Under the pieces are notes generated by a model. It was not told where the DNA came from. It made no database searches and saw nothing but the letters and a program-made list of their open reading frames with translations. The position numbers were made by a program, and so were the translations under genes. Below are positions 26,765-35,077 of a DNA stretch of 55,558 bases, one piece after another (position 1 is the stretch's first letter; each line of letters starts with the position of its first letter). Origin of the DNA: Membranihabitans marinus (GTDB lineage: Bacteria > Bacteroidota > Bacteroidia > Chitinophagales > Saprospiraceae); contig NZ_JAJQYA010000035.1 of assembly GCF_021729155.1 (NCBI RefSeq), forward strand, positions 1-55,558, written 5' to 3'.

Positions 26765-27230
26765 CTCCGGCGTGACTACAACATAAATCGATAGGTTTTT
26801 AGCCATTGTGGTCCAGCGTGGTTGCCCCGTAAATCTTCAGGAATTTAGCCACTGCGCCGAGGATGGGTTGACCTCGCGTCTCCCAAAATTGTCATTTGAG
26901 ATGCAAAGCATAGCTTCTATTCGTTGAGGCGTGATTGATCTATAATTCGTCATTATATGGTCTAAAGTACTGATATTTTTGCATGGATTTGTCACACTTT
27001 TTGCCCAGTATCTCTTATGTCCCCCGCTGGCGGGGGTTAGGGGGTGGATATGCCATAAAATTTGTATTAATATTAGATTACCGAGTATATCGTCACCAAA
27101 CAACATTTTTCTATCAAATTCAATGATTGATGTGAATTGAAGATAACATAAATGGTGATGGTCATGGATTTGTCACACTTTTTGCCCAATCTATCCTATT
27201 ATATCATTACAAAAAATGAAAATATATTAT
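26765..27230. repeat. Repeat block with inverted counterpart at 48.55-48.90 kb
   Basis: Shared modules on the plus strand here and the minus strand there: CAACATAAATCGATAGG (26779-26795), the GATTTGTCACACTTTTTGCC box (two copies here, about 26988 and 27166), the palindrome CCCCCGC/GCGGGGG followed by TTAGGGGGTGGAT (from 27021), ATTTTTCTATCAAA (about 27104), and TATATCATTACAAAAA (about 27202). Module order is partly permuted between the two blocks. Confidence 0.7.
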
Positions 27231-27300
27231 CTCTTCGATTCGGAAGATTGACAATGCAAAAAGTCCGCCATAGCAACATTGTTTGATGCTTTATAGACCT

Positions 27301-27385
27301 CACCCACCCGAGGGAATAATCCCTCGGTTCCCTCATCAAATGCCTTTAGTAGGCATTTGGCTCTGTGAGCTGCATTCGGTCACCC
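27301..27385 (-). repeat. Tripartite hairpin repeat, copy D (reverse orientation)
   Basis: Plus-strand coordinates: hairpin 3 CCGAGGGA/TCCCTCGG at 27308-27327, with a different loop (ATAA) from the other copies; hairpin 2 CAAATGCCT/AGGCATTTG at 27337-27359, loop ACTAA on the minus strand; hairpin 1 GCTC/GAGC at 27360-27370. A GACCGAATG linker follows on the minus strand, giving the same module order as the plus-strand copies. Confidence 0.75.
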
Positions 27386-27635
27386 ACGGCTATGACATAT
27401 CATCCCTACAGGATGACTGAATATAGTTTCCTTTCAGACTACTTCATTCTGTCGTGTCTCTACAGTGAGGTGTGTGGACTTAGAAATAAAACCCCAAATT
27501 TCCACATAAAAATAGGCATAAATCAATAATATATTTGTCGACCATTTGGAGAAAAAAAGCCAAAATTTTAATTTAATGTCGCTAAATATTTTTTTACTGT
27601 AAAGCAAGTATTAAACACTATACCTAAAACTTTAA

Positions 27636-28037
27636 ATGAAAATGGACATTAACGAAATTGTAGAGGATTTTATTAAGGTACTAGAAAACAGAGAAAGTTT
27701 TGATGAAGTACTGGAATTTTATCATCCTGAAATAGAGCAAATTGAATTCCCCAACACCCTTACCACCAATAAGACCGTACGCAATTATAAGGAGTTGGCT
27801 ATAGCTGCAGAAAAGGGAAAGGCTGTGTTAAAAAAAGAGACCTATAAAATATTAAAAAAATATACATTCGACAACGTTGTCATCATTGAAGCACAATGGA
27901 CAGGAATACTGGCCATCCCAATAGGAAAACTAAAACCGGGAGATGTAATGACTGCCCATTTTGCACAATTTTATGAATTTAAAGATGGAAAGATCATAAA
28001 ACAAAGAAACTATGATTGTTTTGATCCATTTAAATAG
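27636..28037 (+). CDS. NTF2-like / SnoaL-like small protein
   Basis: The 133-residue cytoplasmic protein has the alpha+beta cone layout of NTF2-like proteins: an N-terminal helix (INEIVEDFIKVLENRESFDEVLEFYHPEIEQ), then strands such as VVIIEAQWTGI, a loop (GKLKPGDVMTAHF) and a final AQFYEFKDGKIIKQRNYDCFDPF, the usual terminal pair of strands. Members of this fold bind small ligands or act as isomerases; no conserved catalytic pair can be named here. MKM at the start offers two near-equivalent ATGs; the first is used. It stands alone between two repeat-rich spacers. Confidence 0.75.
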   Translation: MKMDINEIVEDFIKVLENRESFDEVLEFYHPEIEQIEFPNTLTTNKTVRNYKELAIAAEKGKAVLKKETYKILKKYTFDNVVIIEAQWTGILAIPIGKLKPGDVMTAHFAQFYEFKDGKIIKQRNYDCFDPFK

Positions 28038-28430
28038 TTAGATTATACAGCAAGTCAGTTTGGGAAGTTTCTATAAATGTATTCCGTATAACATGTCGCC
28101 ACTCTGTGGCTATTTGTATCACTATGTTTACTGTATTCGATAAAAATAGGATATACTGTTTGTTTATATTCAAAAGTAAAATCCTGAAATATTCAAAGAA
28201 TAGTCCTGAAAGAGGAGCTCTGAGCCGCTGCACTGATAGCAATCGCAGCCTTGCACTGAGTGCAGTCAATATCTGTCAGTCGAAGTGGACGCAATGTATT
28301 AGTATAGAGTGAAAGAATGAAATGCAGGTTGGTAGAGTCATGACCGAATGATATTGTAAACATATTACATTAACTCTCTGATATTAAAAGACATAAAAAA
28401 GGGAAACATTATATCAATGTTTCCCTTCAG
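28038..28430. other. Intergenic region with degraded repeats
   Basis: Contains GTCGCCACTCTGTGGCTAT (about 28095) and, about 110 bases on, CCTGAAAG..CTGAGC..GTCGAAGTGG modules (28205-28295); the same two modules recur in the same order at 48.33-48.55 kb. TGACCGAATGA at about 28340 matches the first linker of the tripartite repeat. No gene seen. The tRNA-Leu terminator closes the stretch. Confidence 0.5.
28393..28427 (-). terminator. Rho-independent terminator of tRNA-Leu
   Basis: Read on the minus strand: perfect 12-bp stem AAGGGAAACATT/AATGTTTCCCTT with a five-base loop, followed by six T. It begins four bases after the tRNA 3' end. Confidence 0.9.
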
Positions 28431-28514
28431 TACCCGAGGTGGGACTTGAACCCACACGACCTAATGGTCACAGGATTTTAAGTCCTGCGTGTCTACCAAT
28501 TCCACCACCCGGGC
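28431..28514 (-). tRNA. tRNA-Leu (anticodon UAA)
   Basis: On the minus strand an 84-base cloverleaf: acceptor GCCCGGG pairing with CTCGGGT, discriminator A, anticodon stem CAGGA/TCCTG with loop CTTAAAA giving UAA, a long variable arm typical of leucine tRNAs, and the T loop GGTTCAAGTCC. CCA is not encoded. A stem-loop terminator follows directly. Confidence 0.95.
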
Positions 28515-28617
28515 AGTACTGTGCCGCTCTCTTCAAGCGATTGCAAATGTAACATCAAATTTTTATATCTTCAAACTTTTATTGAAAAATAAATTCTAAA
28601 TTTTTTTTCGAAAAATA

Positions 28618-28647
28618 TTTGTGTTTTAAGAATAACTACTATATTTG
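28618..28647 (+). promoter_or_regulatory. Promoter of tRNA-Gly
   Basis: TTTG at 28618-28621, an 18-base spacer, and TATATTTG at 28640-28647, a full match to the Bacteroidota -7 element TAnnTTTG. The box lies 45 bases upstream of the tRNA 5' end. Confidence 0.6.
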
Positions 28648-28692
28648 CATTCGCTTTTACAAAGAAGTCATACGGATTTCCAAAAGCACAAT

Positions 28693-28765
<73 letters not shown>

Positions 28766-28770
28766 CACTA

Positions 28771-28808
28771 AAAAAAGAGTCTTACCACAAGTAAGACTCT
28801 TTTTTATT
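28771..28808 (+). terminator. Terminator of tRNA-Gly (works in both directions)
   Basis: Perfect 15-bp stem (28771-28785 with 28791-28805, core GAGTCTTAC/GTAAGACTC), loop CACAA, T-run after the stem. The mirrored A-run means it could also end leftward transcripts. Confidence 0.9.
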
Positions 28809-28855
28809 TTCAGCAATTTATATCCTTTAAAGTTTTGTTTTACTCCCCTACTCCT

Positions 28856-29737
28856 CTACTCCGCTGTAGATGTGGAAGTATTTTGAGGACTCCGTTGAGT
28901 TGCCCAATAAATAATAAAACCTCCAGTTAAAAACATAATTATACTATACACTGCTGGCGCAATGGCGAAAACGGGATTTTCAAGCAATCCAACGGCAATA
29001 GCCAAAGCCAAAGTTCCATTTTGAATACCAGACTCGACCGAGATACTGATGGATTGAAAGGTAGATAACTTCAATAATTTGGCCGTAAAATATCCTATAA
29101 ACATCGACAAGGCATTGAGCAAAAAAGTAGCTACTCCCACTTGGGCAAAATATCCGGGCAACACATCTTTTTCTTTGACTATAATACCAATTATAATGAC
29201 AAATAGTAAAACGGCAGATGCTATTCGAACCGGCTTTGCCATTTTTTCCGCAAAGCGATTCATATATCGCTTGACCATCATCCCAAAGGCTACAGGTATT
29301 ATAATAACAATACACATTTTTTTAATCGTATCTATTACATCGAGTTGAACCATAGCAGTTTGGGATAAGAGATGGTTCATTGAAAAATTGATAATAAGTG
29401 GAATGGTAAACACCGTCACTATACTGGAGATGGCTGTTAATGAAACCGACAAAGCGGTATCCCCTTTCGCTAAATGGACAATAAGATTGGATGTTGGTCC
29501 ACCTGGACAAGCCGCTAGAATCATCAAACCAACCGCTATTTCTGCTGGTATGGACAATAGAGTAATTAAGATTAAACCCAGTATGGGCAAAATAATGAGT
29601 TGATTAAACAAACCTAAAATAACGGCCTTGGGATATTTAACCACTCGCTTAAAATCTTGAATGGTAAGGGACAGCCCCATTCCCCACATAATAATAACCA
29701 AGGCCAAACTTAAAATTAGATTAGAAACACTATCCAT
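28856..29737 (-). CDS. Bile acid:sodium symporter family transporter (BASS)
   Basis: The 293-residue protein is almost wholly hydrophobic with about nine to ten membrane helices. It starts MDSVSNLILSLALVIIMWGMGLSLTIQDF, the typical first helix and GxGLSL-type segment. The family core GLMILAACPGGPTSNLIVHLAKGD (about 70-93) matches the first crossover region, and ISVESGIQNGTLALAIA (about 231-247) matches the second with its conserved E-S-G-Q-N. These regions bind sodium and substrate in the family. Actual cargo in bacteria is often a small organic anion such as pantoate or pyruvate; it cannot be read from the sequence. The gene ends facing the tRNA-Gly terminator and diverges from the type B sorted protein at 29969. 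Confidence 0.9.
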   Translation of the reverse strand: MDSVSNLILSLALVIIMWGMGLSLTIQDFKRVVKYPKAVILGLFNQLIILPILGLILITLLSIPAEIAVGLMILAACPGGPTSNLIVHLAKGDTALSVSLTAISSIVTVFTIPLIINFSMNHLLSQTAMVQLDVIDTIKKMCIVIIIPVAFGMMVKRYMNRFAEKMAKPVRIASAVLLFVIIIGIIVKEKDVLPGYFAQVGVATFLLNALSMFIGYFTAKLLKLSTFQSISISVESGIQNGTLALAIAVGLLENPVFAIAPAVYSIIMFLTGGFIIYWATQRSPQNTSTSTAE

Positions 29738-29968
29738 AAATTTTATATTTTATAATTAAATCAAAACATAGATCCATCCTAAAGTTATTATTATTATCTA
29801 AATTTTCATCATTAAGATCAAATAATTATATTATTTGGATAAAGTGAAGTCCAATAAAAAATCTCACTAATTGATATATTTGGGTTAAAATACAGCCGAT
29901 ATATAAAGTATTTATATTAAGTTGATTAAATTAGCCTAATTATAAATCTATCTACTGATAATCTATAT

Positions 29969-32038
29969 ATGAAAAATCTTGTAATTGCACTCTTTACTAT
30001 CCTCAGTATTCCTGCTTTATACAGTCAGGATATCGTTTGGTCCACTAATCGTCCGCAAAACACACTCATAGAAGGTTGTGGTGCAGGCGAAATTATCCTA
30101 ACCAATAGCAGTAATCAAGACAAGATGGTAGCCATCAATTTGAGCGGTAATTACAGCCCATCTGATATATCCACATCCATCCTCAACAATATTTCGATTG
30201 CAGGAAACAATACAGTAATTCTCAGCCTATCAGCCATCGATGATGGAATAGATGAATCTGGAGAAAACATCACATTTACAATATCCCCTGAAGGTGAATC
30301 AGATATCGTCATCACTTGGAATATAGAGGACACTATTACTTTGTCAACCTCAGTAGAGGACGAATTGACCACATGTCCAGACAACGAAATATCTTTAACC
30401 GCTTCATCCAATGCCAATATCACTTGGATGCCAGGAAATGTAACCGACGAAACATTTGAGTTTTATTTTGAAGAAGAAACAGATATCACAGTTCATGCTA
30501 GCCAAGGGAATTGTATGGTCAGCAAAGAAATCAAGGTGATACCGACTACTTTTGTAAATATCGATGAAGACAGTGATACACTATACTGGTGTAAGAGCCC
30601 TGATGCCATGACCATTACAGCCACAAGTTTTGATAACAATGCCATACAATGGAGTTCTGAGGGATTTAAATTTACCCCTATCAGTGTCAATGAAATTCAA
30701 ATTATTCCTGAATCATCGGGTTATTTATATGCGAGTACTACATTAAACGGTTGTACTAATCGCGACACCCTATTTATACAAGTAGACAGCCTTCCAGAAA
30801 TAGTCATCGATACCATTCCCAGTAAAGACCCTTACTGTCCTGGGGAAATTGTATCCATCTATGGTATGAAATTACAACAAGATCTTTACCCGGCTGCAGT
30901 ATATGAATGGACGCCCAATACTGGTGCGATTTCGGATACAGATAAAGCCAATTTTACTATATCCACATCTGACACCATTACCTATGTCAGAACCACGACC
31001 AATAATGCCTGTGTAAGTATGGATAGTGTAACTTTAAATGTCGACAATCCTCCCATTGAGTTAAACTTTACCGACACCACAATATGTCCAAATCAAACGG
31101 TGGAAATAATACTTGAAAATCCTGAGACTTTCGAAAAATTTGAATGGTCACCAGAGGACAAAGTCAGTTGTACAGAATGTACCAATCCCAAGGTTACCAC
31201 GGCGGAATCGACAACCATACAATTGATGTTGGAAACAGAACACTGTCCTACCAGTGCCTCTGTTAGCATAAATGTCAGTCCACCGATGCCATTGACAATA
31301 TCAGGTACGCGACCAGTTTGCCCCGATGAAGATGTAGTATTGACCATTGCTGAGAGAGACGATTACGAATCTTTTAGCTGGACAGGAAATGTAGACTTTT
31401 CTTGTAATGATTGTCCTGATCCCACTGTTTCTTCAGGTCAGACCAACAACGTCGGTGTAACTGCCGTCAATAGTGAAGGATGCTTTGGTATCGGTAGTTT
31501 TATCTACCAAGTTTTTCCAACGCCGAGTATTGGCATTCAAATTGACAAAGATGAAGTTGCTCAAGGAGAAACCGTACTTGCTTCATTGGTCACCAATGCT
31601 ACCGATGATTTCATGGACATCGTATGGGAAGTAAATGGCGAAATTGTAGACGGTTCGGAACTGATGAATAATGTTGTTATGGATAAAGAAAATAACACCA
31701 TCAAGGTTACTGCACTTACCAATAATGGATGTATGGTCATGGCAACCTTAGATGTAGCCACAGTTCCCCCCTCTTATAAAATACCAAATGCATTTACACC
31801 CAACGGTACCGCCAACAACTTGTTTAGAGTAATCATTACTGGCAATTTAATGGTTCAGTCAATGAAGGTCTATGCAAGATGGGGAGGTTTAGTGTTTTCT
31901 GATTCTTCTGCCGATGGTTGGGATGGAACAAAGGACGGCAAATCACTTCCTTCTGACACCTATGTTTATCTTATTGAAATGAGATATCCTGATGGCAGTG
32001 TCGAAGAACTAAAAGGAGAAGTAACACTTCTAAACTAA
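29969..32038 (+). CDS. Large secreted/surface protein with T9SS type B (gliding-motility-associated) C-terminal domain
   Basis: The 689-residue protein begins with a signal peptide (MKNLVIALFTILSIPALYSQ) followed by serial Ig-like or PKD-like beta domains. In each, a pair of cysteines and a W-x-P motif recur (TWMPGNV, YEWTPNTGAI, FEWSPEDKVSCTECTNP, FSWTGNVDFSCNDCPDP). The C-terminal 85 residues (IPNAFTPNGTANNLFRV, WDGTKDGKSLPSDTYVYLI) are the CHU_C/type B sorting domain, which sends proteins through the type IX secretion system to the cell surface. Such proteins often serve in adhesion or gliding. A TATATTTG box (29875-29882) may be its -7 element. Its function beyond surface location is unknown. 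Confidence 0.88.
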   Translation: MKNLVIALFTILSIPALYSQDIVWSTNRPQNTLIEGCGAGEIILTNSSNQDKMVAINLSGNYSPSDISTSILNNISIAGNNTVILSLSAIDDGIDESGENITFTISPEGESDIVITWNIEDTITLSTSVEDELTTCPDNEISLTASSNANITWMPGNVTDETFEFYFEEETDITVHASQGNCMVSKEIKVIPTTFVNIDEDSDTLYWCKSPDAMTITATSFDNNAIQWSSEGFKFTPISVNEIQIIPESSGYLYASTTLNGCTNRDTLFIQVDSLPEIVIDTIPSKDPYCPGEIVSIYGMKLQQDLYPAAVYEWTPNTGAISDTDKANFTISTSDTITYVRTTTNNACVSMDSVTLNVDNPPIELNFTDTTICPNQTVEIILENPETFEKFEWSPEDKVSCTECTNPKVTTAESTTIQLMLETEHCPTSASVSINVSPPMPLTISGTRPVCPDEDVVLTIAERDDYESFSWTGNVDFSCNDCPDPTVSSGQTNNVGVTAVNSEGCFGIGSFIYQVFPTPSIGIQIDKDEVAQGETVLASLVTNATDDFMDIVWEVNGEIVDGSELMNNVVMDKENNTIKVTALTNNGCMVMATLDVATVPPSYKIPNAFTPNGTANNLFRVIITGNLMVQSMKVYARWGGLVFSDSSADGWDGTKDGKSLPSDTYVYLIEMRYPDGSVEELKGEVTLLN

Positions 32039-32253
32039 GTTAGTACCGTCTAAAAATTTACTATTATTATATTCAAAATCCCAAGATTTTGACCTTGTAT
32101 CGGAGTTGGACTACCGATGCGAAAGTAGTGGGCAATACTGTGAAAAAATATTCTAAATAATAATAAAAAACTTGCTAAAATCCGTAACGTTTTTGTTTCC
32201 CAGTCGTTATTAAAGTATAATTATATTCCAGTAAACATATTCAATTAATCTCA

Positions 32254-32439
32254 ATGCAAAATCAACCACCGCCAACTGTTCTCCCCAACAAAGAAAATGA
32301 ACCATTGTTGAAACTTCCTGAAAATTTATCCAGAACTATAAAGCATCAGTTAGGATTATTAATGGAACCATTTTCTTCTACAGATGTACTGAATGCCAAA
32401 ATTAAGCGGGTATTTTTTATCCCTAAAAATGAAGGTTAA
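32254..32439 (+). CDS. Small protein of unknown function
   Basis: A 61-residue frame starts at an ATG in AT-rich DNA, with a proline-rich head (MQNQPPPTVLPNKENEPLL) and a basic, possibly amphipathic rest (RTIKHQLGLLMEP, KIKRVFFIPKN). It is followed 26 bases later by a strong terminator, which supports a transcribed unit. I do not recognise it; it could also be a non-coding RNA with a chance frame. Confidence 0.45.
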   Translation: MQNQPPPTVLPNKENEPLLKLPENLSRTIKHQLGLLMEPFSSTDVLNAKIKRVFFIPKNEG

Positions 32440-32464
32440 AAGAAACAACTAATTTAGCAACGCG

Positions 32465-32503
32465 AAAAGGGAAGCCCATTTTTTAATGAACTTCCCTTTT
32501 TTT
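32465..32503. terminator. Bidirectional terminator between convergent genes
   Basis: Ten-base perfect stem AAAAGGGAAG/CTTCCCTTTT around a 16-base loop (which itself holds CATT/AATG), followed by more T. It separates the small rightward gene from the leftward YciO-like gene. Confidence 0.8.
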
Positions 32504-32524
32504 ATTAAACTATACTTTATTAGT

Positions 32525-33127
32525 CTATTCTATAGGAACATCTCCAGCTCTTATTAATTCTGGCTCAGAAGCCGTACAATCTACTATACTGGACAATTTA
32601 GTTTCCAACACACCTCCATCGACGATTACATCGACCAACTTACCAACTCTATCCTCGATATCAATAGGATCGGGAAAGAACTGATTGTCCACCTTAAATG
32701 AAGTACTGACTAGGTAATCATCAATATTATTCAATAAATACATGGCTATAGGATTACTGGGTATTCTAAAACCAATGGTTTTCCGACGACTCTGTACGAT
32801 CTTGGGCACTTTAGAATTGGCATTGAGGATAAAGGTAAAAGGTCCGGGGACATTTCTTTTCATCAATTTAAATACCTCATTGGGAATAGGAGTAGTCAAT
32901 TTAGCAGTCACACTAATATCGGGACTCATTATCGTCATAAGTTGTTTATGGGAATCATTGCCTTTGATACGATGAATCCTTGCAATGCCGTCCTTGTTAT
33001 TGGCCAAGCAGCCCAATGCATATACCGTATCGGTAGGGTATACAATAACTCCCCCACCCTGCAATATATCCAAAACCTGTTTCATCTTCCTAACTTCGGG
33101 ATTCTCAGAATGCACACTTATGATCAT
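32525..33127 (-). CDS. Sua5/YciO/YrdC/YwlC family protein, YciO-like
   Basis: The 200-residue protein shows the YrdC fold motifs VIVYPTDTVYALGC (about 27-40), KRNVPGPFTFIL (about 88-99), RRKTIGFRIPSNP (about 113-125) and STSFK (about 141-145). The family includes TsaC/Sua5, which makes threonylcarbamoyl-AMP for the t6A37 tRNA modification. However, the segment GNDSHKQLMTIM after RIK resembles YciO rather than the KGRPxxxPL motif of TsaC, and the spacing of the PSNP region is YciO-like. So t6A synthesis is uncertain. It lies 14 bases downstream of the AAA ATPase gene in the same direction and is presumably co-transcribed with it. Confidence 0.82.
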   Translation of the reverse strand: MIISVHSENPEVRKMKQVLDILQGGGVIVYPTDTVYALGCLANNKDGIARIHRIKGNDSHKQLMTIMSPDISVTAKLTTPIPNEVFKLMKRNVPGPFTFILNANSKVPKIVQSRRKTIGFRIPSNPIAMYLLNNIDDYLVSTSFKVDNQFFPDPIDIEDRVGKLVDVIVDGGVLETKLSSIVDCTASEPELIRAGDVPIE

Positions 33128-33141
33128 AATTCAATATATTT

Positions 33142-34590
33142 TTATTCTTCTAAATCATCCAACATATTGGCCAATAAATCATTAAAACTCAAATGACCAT
33201 CCCACATCTCTTTGTTCAACACATTGATCTCGGCCAATGAATGCAAGATAAACTCTTTCCAAAACAAAGGCTGGGTTGGATTGTCGATATAATCAAATAC
33301 AATTTCATTTAGACCGGGAATTAAATTCAACTTATCTGCAAAATCCTTCTCACTATCGTCATTGACCAACTCGACAATATTTCCGGTAGAAAACCATTTT
33401 CTCAACACTTGAAATTGAGCATCTTTGTCCAACATCCGATTGGCATGAGGGAATAACACTTTAAATTCATCTTTAATAGCATCGCCAATTAAGTCTACAG
33501 CTACTTGGTAAGCTCCTTCTTGCTCTCCTTCATACACCAACTCCACCTTTCCAGTAATTGAAGGTATCATAGCGTAAATATCAGATATTCTCACTACAGC
33601 TTCACTCTCTTGATTCATCAACATCCTTCGTTCAACAGCACTCAGTATATTTTCATAGGCTGTTATCGACAACCTTGCCGACACCCCACTTTTTTCATCT
33701 ACCATCTCACTGTCACGAGCAATAAAACCCACTCTCTCAATAATGTTTAATATTGTATCGGGCACCACAATTTCCGGTCTGGTCGGAATTTTCCTCGCTT
33801 CTTGTAAAGTAATGGCCTTAGCATCTTCAATGGATACCGGATAATGAGTAAGTATTTGGCTTCCAATTCTATCTTTTAAAGGAGTAACTATACTCCCTCT
33901 ATTGGTATAATCTTCTGGATTGGCCGTAAACACAAATTGAATATCCAATGGTAGGCGCATCTTAAATCCTCTTATCTGAACATCACCTTCTTGTAGAATA
34001 TTAAATAAACCAACTTGGATTCTAGCTTGTAAATCTGGCAATTCATTGATCACAAAGATCGACCGATTGGCTCTGGGCAATAAACCATAGTGCACGACTC
34101 TCTCGTCGGAATAGGACAATTTAAGCGTGGCCGCTTTAATCGGATCAATATCACCGATTAAATCAGCTACAGTAACGTCCGGAGTCGCCAATTTCTCCAC
34201 AAAACGCTGAGATCTATGCACCCATTCAATAGGGGTATCATCCCCGTGCTTTTTTATTAATTCACGAGCGTAAATAGAAATCGGTTTAAGTGGATCATCA
34301 TTTATTTCTGACCCCTTCACTATCGGAATATATTCATCCAATAAGTCTATCATAGATCGAGCAATTCTCGTTTTGGCCTGTCCACGCAAACCCAATAATA
34401 GGATATTGTGTTGTGACAACAACGCCCGCTCTACATCGGGGATTACCGTTGTTTTATAGCCAACTATTCCTTCAAATAAATCTTCCTTCTTACTTATTTT
34501 ACTTACTAAATTACTTCTTATTTCTTCTTTTATAGATTTTGACTGGTAGCCTTCGGCCAACAGTTGTTTTAATGTGGTATCTGCTTTCAT
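33142..34590 (-). CDS. MoxR/Mg-chelatase-I-like AAA+ ATPase
   Basis: This 482-residue protein has a Walker A motif GLRGQAKT at about 67-74, an acidic Walker B equivalent in RSIFVINELPDLQARIQ (about 177-193), a sensor-like FTANPEDYTNRG (about 221-232) and the helix-2-insert style GDVQIRGFKMRLPLDIQF. This is the layout of the BchI/MoxR clade of AAA+ ATPases. Such proteins usually work with a VWA-domain partner to insert metals or remodel complexes, but no VWA gene is adjacent. Chlorophyll synthesis is not implied. The gene is followed closely by the YciO-like gene. Length is greater than minimal MoxR (about 330), with an extra C-terminal region (about 340-482). Confidence 0.82.
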   Translation of the reverse strand: MKADTTLKQLLAEGYQSKSIKEEIRSNLVSKISKKEDLFEGIVGYKTTVIPDVERALLSQHNILLLGLRGQAKTRIARSMIDLLDEYIPIVKGSEINDDPLKPISIYARELIKKHGDDTPIEWVHRSQRFVEKLATPDVTVADLIGDIDPIKAATLKLSYSDERVVHYGLLPRANRSIFVINELPDLQARIQVGLFNILQEGDVQIRGFKMRLPLDIQFVFTANPEDYTNRGSIVTPLKDRIGSQILTHYPVSIEDAKAITLQEARKIPTRPEIVVPDTILNIIERVGFIARDSEMVDEKSGVSARLSITAYENILSAVERRMLMNQESEAVVRISDIYAMIPSITGKVELVYEGEQEGAYQVAVDLIGDAIKDEFKVLFPHANRMLDKDAQFQVLRKWFSTGNIVELVNDDSEKDFADKLNLIPGLNEIVFDYIDNPTQPLFWKEFILHSLAEINVLNKEMWDGHLSFNDLLANMLDDLEE

Positions 34591-35077
34591 ATATGTTTGG
34601 TGATTACTGTTTTAATGGTTAACAACCTATTCAATCAAATTCCATGGTATCAAAAATCTCAATCACCCCTTTACAGGATAGACTAAGTACGACTCAACCT
34701 TGAACATGACTTCTCCGTCGTGCTGTATAAATCTAACAAAATTTTACAGCAAAATCAAAATTTCAAATTTTATAAACCAAAGTATTGCTCTTCGTAAACA
34801 GAGAAACGAAAAATTCAGCCACAATGTTGAATAATTATTATAATATTTCTCAGCACAAAAAATGAAAATTTAGACCGTCTCCTTAGAATTTAGAAAAAAA
34901 GCGATATTTGAAACATTGGAAATATTTTAGTTACTCAAAAACAAGTCAAAAATCAATGTATAATTATCCTATATTCCGTTCAAAATCGTTCAAAAATATT
35001 CTCTAAATTTAAGATAATATGATGAATAGAAACATTCGCTTATAAAATCATTCCAGATACACTGAAAAAATAAAAAG
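34591..35077. other. Divergent intergenic region, nothing recognised
   Basis: About 490 AT-rich bases between two divergently transcribed genes. It must hold the promoters of both, but no box fits TTG-N19-TAnnTTTG well. No hairpin or repeat stands out. Confidence 0.5.

Larger units (their letters stand above)
25995..27635. other. 1.6-kb repeat field without genes
   Basis: No credible gene is present. About 26263-26445, 26501-26750 and 27301-27385 carry tripartite hairpin repeat units. About 26765-26806 holds a block that recurs inverted at 48.80-48.84 kb; 26985-27006 and 27166-27187 hold a GATTTGTCACACTTTTTGCC box; 27021-27036 holds a GC-rich palindrome. A minus-strand frame at 26567-26806 starts MAKNLSIYVVVTPEPVA but runs into the hairpin repeats, so I do not call it. 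The stretch looks like an accretion site for repeats. Confidence 0.6.

Noticed and set aside
26567-26806. 79-codon minus-strand frame starting MAKNLSIYVV
   Set aside because: Only the first part is shared with the other repeat block; the rest is hairpin repeat sequence, so it is not called as a gene, though the shared part is noted as a finding.
33142-34590. Mg-chelatase similarity as evidence for chlorophyll synthesis
   Set aside because: No other chelatase subunit or pigment gene is present; the MoxR/BchI clade has many unrelated roles.
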